A stretch of 64,000 bases of DNA from Bradyrhizobium zhengyangense (GTDB taxonomy: Bacteria > Pseudomonadota > Alphaproteobacteria > Rhizobiales > Xanthobacteraceae), in contig NZ_JAKLUA010000012.1 in NCBI RefSeq assembly GCF_022012435.1, positions 1 through 64,000 on the forward strand. Direction: 5' to 3'. Below the pieces are notes generated by a model, which worked only from the letters and a program-made list of their open reading frames with translations, was not told where the DNA came from and ran no database searches. The translations under genes and the position numbers were made by a program. This document shows, piece by piece, positions 61,840-64,000 of this stretch (positions are counted from its first letter, which is position 1; every line of letters begins with the position of its first letter).

Positions 61840-62070
61840 TCAATGCTTCCAGCGCCACCAGGCGCGGAGCAGGCGGGCGAGCCGGGACGGGCAGAGGCTC
61901 CTGCCGACGCTGTGCTCGAAGGCGGTGACATGTGCGACGACATAGTCGCCGGTCGAATGCACCAGCGGCTCCGGCATGTTGAGGCTGCGCGCCAGCATCC
62001 GGGTCGCGAGCGTCATGGCCCAGGGAAGAAGGTGGTCTGCAAGGGTACGGTAGAGCAGCAGCGCGATCAT
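61840..62070 (-). CDS. Small basic protein, 76 aa
   Basis: A 76-aa protein. ATG 62070 is chosen because AGGAG lies seven bases upstream; ATG 62076 is too close to it. MIALLLYRTLADHLLPWAMTLATRMLARSL, then a CDS end rich in Arg and Trp (LCPSRLARLLRAWWRWKH). Amphipathic rather than clearly membrane-spanning. Divergent from the XRE regulator. Confidence 0.6.
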   Translation of the reverse strand: MIALLLYRTLADHLLPWAMTLATRMLARSLNMPEPLVHSTGDYVVAHVTAFEHSVGRSLCPSRLARLLRAWWRWKH

Positions 62071-62171
62071 GGTCATTCTCCTGTGCTCGGGAAGATGCGC
62101 TGGTCGGGTGCCCAATTCGATTACCTCGCGGGTAATGGAAGGGGTGAAATACGCATGATAGGTTTTGGACC

Positions 62172-62993
62172 ATGAACGCACATGCATCCACGGCACGCGC
62201 CGAACCCAGCCAGCCGATCCATATCGGCGATCATTTGCGCGAGTGGCGGCAGCGCCGCCGCATGAGCCAGCTCGACCTCGCCGGCGAGGCGGAGATTTCG
62301 GCGCGGCATCTGAGTTTCGTCGAGACCGGCCGCGCCGCGCCCTCGCGCGACATGGTGCTGCGGCTCGCCGAGCGCCTCGATGTGCCCTTGCGCGAACGCA
62401 ACGTGTTGCTGGTTGCGGCGGGCTTTGCGCCGGCCTTTCCGCAGCGCGCGCTGGAGGATCCCGCCTTGAAATCAGCCCGCCAGGCGATCGACCTCGTCCT
62501 CAGGGCGCATGAGCCCAATCCGGCGCTGGCCTATGACCGGCACTGGAACCTGGTCTCCGCCAACCGCATGGTGGCGCCGCTGCTCGCCGGCGTTCCGGAG
62601 CGGCTGCTGGCGCAGCCGCTCAACGTGCTCCGGCTCGCGTTTCATCCCGAGGGACTGGCGCCCCGCACGGTCAATCTCGCGGAATGGTGCGCGCATCTGC
62701 TCGAGCGTTTGCACCGGCAATGCGAGCTGACCGCCGATCCCGAGCTCATCAAGCTCTATCACGACCTCAAGAGCTATCCCGTTCCGGCGCGATCGGGCCC
62801 GCTGTCGAGCGACAATGTCGCGATTCCCTTCAAGCTGCGCCAGGACGGAGAGATACTAAGTTTCTTCTCCACCACCATGGTGTTCGGCACGCCTGTCGAC
62901 ATCACGCTGTCGGAGCTGGCGCTGGAGACGTTCTTTCCGGCGGACGAGCGCACGGCTGAGCGGCTCAGACAGATGGCCGCAGCCATGGCCTAG
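62172..62993 (+). CDS. XRE-type regulator with MmyB-like ligand domain
   Basis: A 273-aa regulator. N-terminal HTH: HLREWRQRRRMSQLDLAGEAEISARHLSFVETGRAAPSRDMVLRLAERLDVPLRERNVLLVAAG (about 19-83). The rest is the MmyB-type PAS-like ligand domain: NPALAYDRHWNLVSANRMVAPLLAG, LNVLRLAFHPEGLAPRTVNLAEW, FFSTTMVFGTPVDITLSELALETFFPADERT. Such proteins bind small ligands, fatty acids in some. Divergent from the small genes at 61.4-62.1 kb. Confidence 0.92.
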   Translation: MNAHASTARAEPSQPIHIGDHLREWRQRRRMSQLDLAGEAEISARHLSFVETGRAAPSRDMVLRLAERLDVPLRERNVLLVAAGFAPAFPQRALEDPALKSARQAIDLVLRAHEPNPALAYDRHWNLVSANRMVAPLLAGVPERLLAQPLNVLRLAFHPEGLAPRTVNLAEWCAHLLERLHRQCELTADPELIKLYHDLKSYPVPARSGPLSSDNVAIPFKLRQDGEILSFFSTTMVFGTPVDITLSELALETFFPADERTAERLRQMAAAMA

Positions 62994-63072
62994 CGCAAGC
63001 GTCCAGTCCTCTTGCCTCGGGGCGGGTTCGGCTTATCTTGGAGCAAACCCGCACCGCCAGAAGGAGGCGCTC

Positions 63073-63738
63073 ATGAGCACCCTCAAACTGCTCCAGATCG
63101 ACGTGGTCTCCGACGTGGTGTGCCCCTGGTGCTATATCGGCAAGCACCGGATCGAGAGCGCGCTCGCGCTTGTGCCCGACGTTCCGGTCAAGCTGAACTT
63201 CCGTCCGTTCTTCCTCAATCCCTGGGTGCCGCGCGAGGGCATCAGCCGCGAGGATTATCTCACCACCAAATTCGGCTCGGTCGAGGCCTATAAGGGCATT
63301 GCGGGGCGCGTCGTCGCGGCGGCAAGCGAAGAGGGCCTCGTCTACAAGCCCGAACTGGTCGCACGCCAACCTAACACGACCGACTGCCATCGCCTGATCC
63401 TCTGGGCTGACGCGATCGGCAAGGCGCCCGAGATGAAGCAGCGCCTGATGGAGCTGTATTTCCGCGACGGTGGCGACCTCACCGATGTGAACGTCCTGGT
63501 CCAGGCCGCCGCCGATGTCGGGCTCGATGCCGACGACGTGCGCAAGCGCCTCGCCACCGATGAGGACGTCGCGCGGGTATCGGCCGATGCGCAGGAGGCC
63601 GCCGACAAGGGCATCTCCGGCGTGCCGACCTATGTCTTCGCCCAGAAATATGCCGTTTCCGGCGCGCAGGATCCGAACCTGCTCGCCCGCGCCATCCGTC
63701 AGGTGTCGGCGGAGATCAACGCGCAGGCGGCGGAGTAG
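63073..63738 (+). CDS. DsbA-family oxidoreductase (FrnE/HCCA isomerase-like)
   Basis: A 221-aa thioredoxin-fold protein. IDVVSDVVCPWCYIGKHRIESAL holds the CPWC active site at residues 17-20. The cis-Pro region is KGISGVPTYVFAQKYAVSGAQ (about 176-196). A helical insert lies between. No signal peptide, so it acts in the cytosol, like FrnE and 2-hydroxychromene-2-carboxylate isomerases. AGGAGG precedes ATG 63073. Its 3' end overlaps the convergent gene. Confidence 0.92.
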   Translation: MSTLKLLQIDVVSDVVCPWCYIGKHRIESALALVPDVPVKLNFRPFFLNPWVPREGISREDYLTTKFGSVEAYKGIAGRVVAAASEEGLVYKPELVARQPNTTDCHRLILWADAIGKAPEMKQRLMELYFRDGGDLTDVNVLVQAAADVGLDADDVRKRLATDEDVARVSADAQEAADKGISGVPTYVFAQKYAVSGAQDPNLLARAIRQVSAEINAQAAE

Positions 63739-64000
63739 CCTCGGTCTGTTTGCGGAGCAGGTCGATCGCGTGGCGCGCGGCCTTGCGCGCGTAGCCACGT
63801 GCGATGAGCGCCGCGTGGATGAGCGCCACCATTGGATCATGTCGTCGTAGCGGGATCAGCACGTCACCAATCGCAAAGCGGTTGCGCCAGATCGGGTTGA
63901 TCATGGGGTGGTCGGCGCTCGCGGTGGAATCCGCACTCGCGATGGTGGGATCGGCGCAGAGATGGCGCGTCAGATCGAGCGTGAGCTGCACGCCCGGTGA
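63716..64000 (-). CDS. Unknown protein, cut by window end
   Basis: The minus-strand frame is open from the window end to the stop at 63716 (95 visible residues); GTG 63991 is a possible start, but the true one may lie outside. ADHPMINPIWRNRFAIGDVLIPLRRHDPMVALIHAALIARGYARKAARHAIDLLRK has no family I know. Overlaps the DsbA-family gene by 23 bases tail to tail. Confidence 0.55.
   Translation of the reverse strand, partial: SPGVQLTLDLTRHLCADPTIASADSTASADHPMINPIWRNRFAIGDVLIPLRRHDPMVALIHAALIARGYARKAARHAIDLLRKQTEATPPPAR

Noticed and set aside
1..64000. CRISPR arrays, tRNA or rRNA genes, insertion sequences or phage genes
   Set aside because: None seen on reading both strands; the repeats found are short dispersed palindromes, not spacer arrays.

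Overview
The window is GC-rich and almost certainly from an alphaproteobacterium close to Bradyrhizobium (Nitrobacteraceae). The basis is three tandem flagellins of the very long (about 750 residue) type of the thick polar flagellum, FlaF and FliX, a CckA kinase joined to the flagellar genes, TTAA-N7-TTAA CtrA-type boxes, and short dispersed palindromic repeats in intergenic DNA.

Layout. 1-9.8 kb: a partial flagellin, two complete giant flagellins each closed by a hairpin terminator, flaF, a small unknown gene, a FlaG-like gene, a FlgN-like gene, flgJ-like, flgI and, divergently, fliX. 9.8-24 kb: a block separating flgI from flgH. It holds an HxlR regulator with a divergent NAD(P)-binding reductase, a cysteine-poor dksA, an AraC regulator, and a compact operon coding a formylglycine-generating enzyme, a Cys-type sulfatase, a DUF1254 protein, a DUF3302 membrane protein, an HlyD-type fusion protein and an outer-membrane protein. 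It ends with a frameshifted phytanoyl-CoA dioxygenase-like gene, a second HxlR regulator with a divergent epimerase, and a hydratase. 24-43.4 kb: the main flagellar core: flgFGAH on the minus strand; fliL, fliM, a DUF6468 gene, a MotE-like gene and a giant periplasmic TPR protein on the plus strand; fliO-fliP on the minus strand; then flgB, flgC, fliE, fliQ, fliR, flhB and cckA.

43.6-54 kb: a Tim44-domain protein, an allophanate hydrolase-like amidase convergent with an ABC importer-Crp operon, a GST, an ICMT-like membrane methyltransferase, a LuxR-type regulator and small unknown genes. 54-64 kb: class I fumarase; then a regulon of a TetR regulator, a carotenoid oxygenase, a MAPEG protein and two membrane proteins marked by four copies of one 19-bp operator; a SET-domain methyltransferase with a lysine-rich tail; an XRE regulator with divergent small genes; a DsbA-family protein; and a gene running off the end.

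The flagellar genes share control signals: CtrA-type boxes before flgB, a flagellin and between fliX and flgI, and a GGCA(A/G)(A/G)TTTTGCC-like element in four flagellar intergenic regions. CckA, known to act upstream of CtrA, is coded at the end of the flgB-flhB run. The most notable less-described items are the sulfatase/export operon, the four-operator TetR regulon, the giant TPR protein in the fliL-motE operon and the flagellar promoter element.
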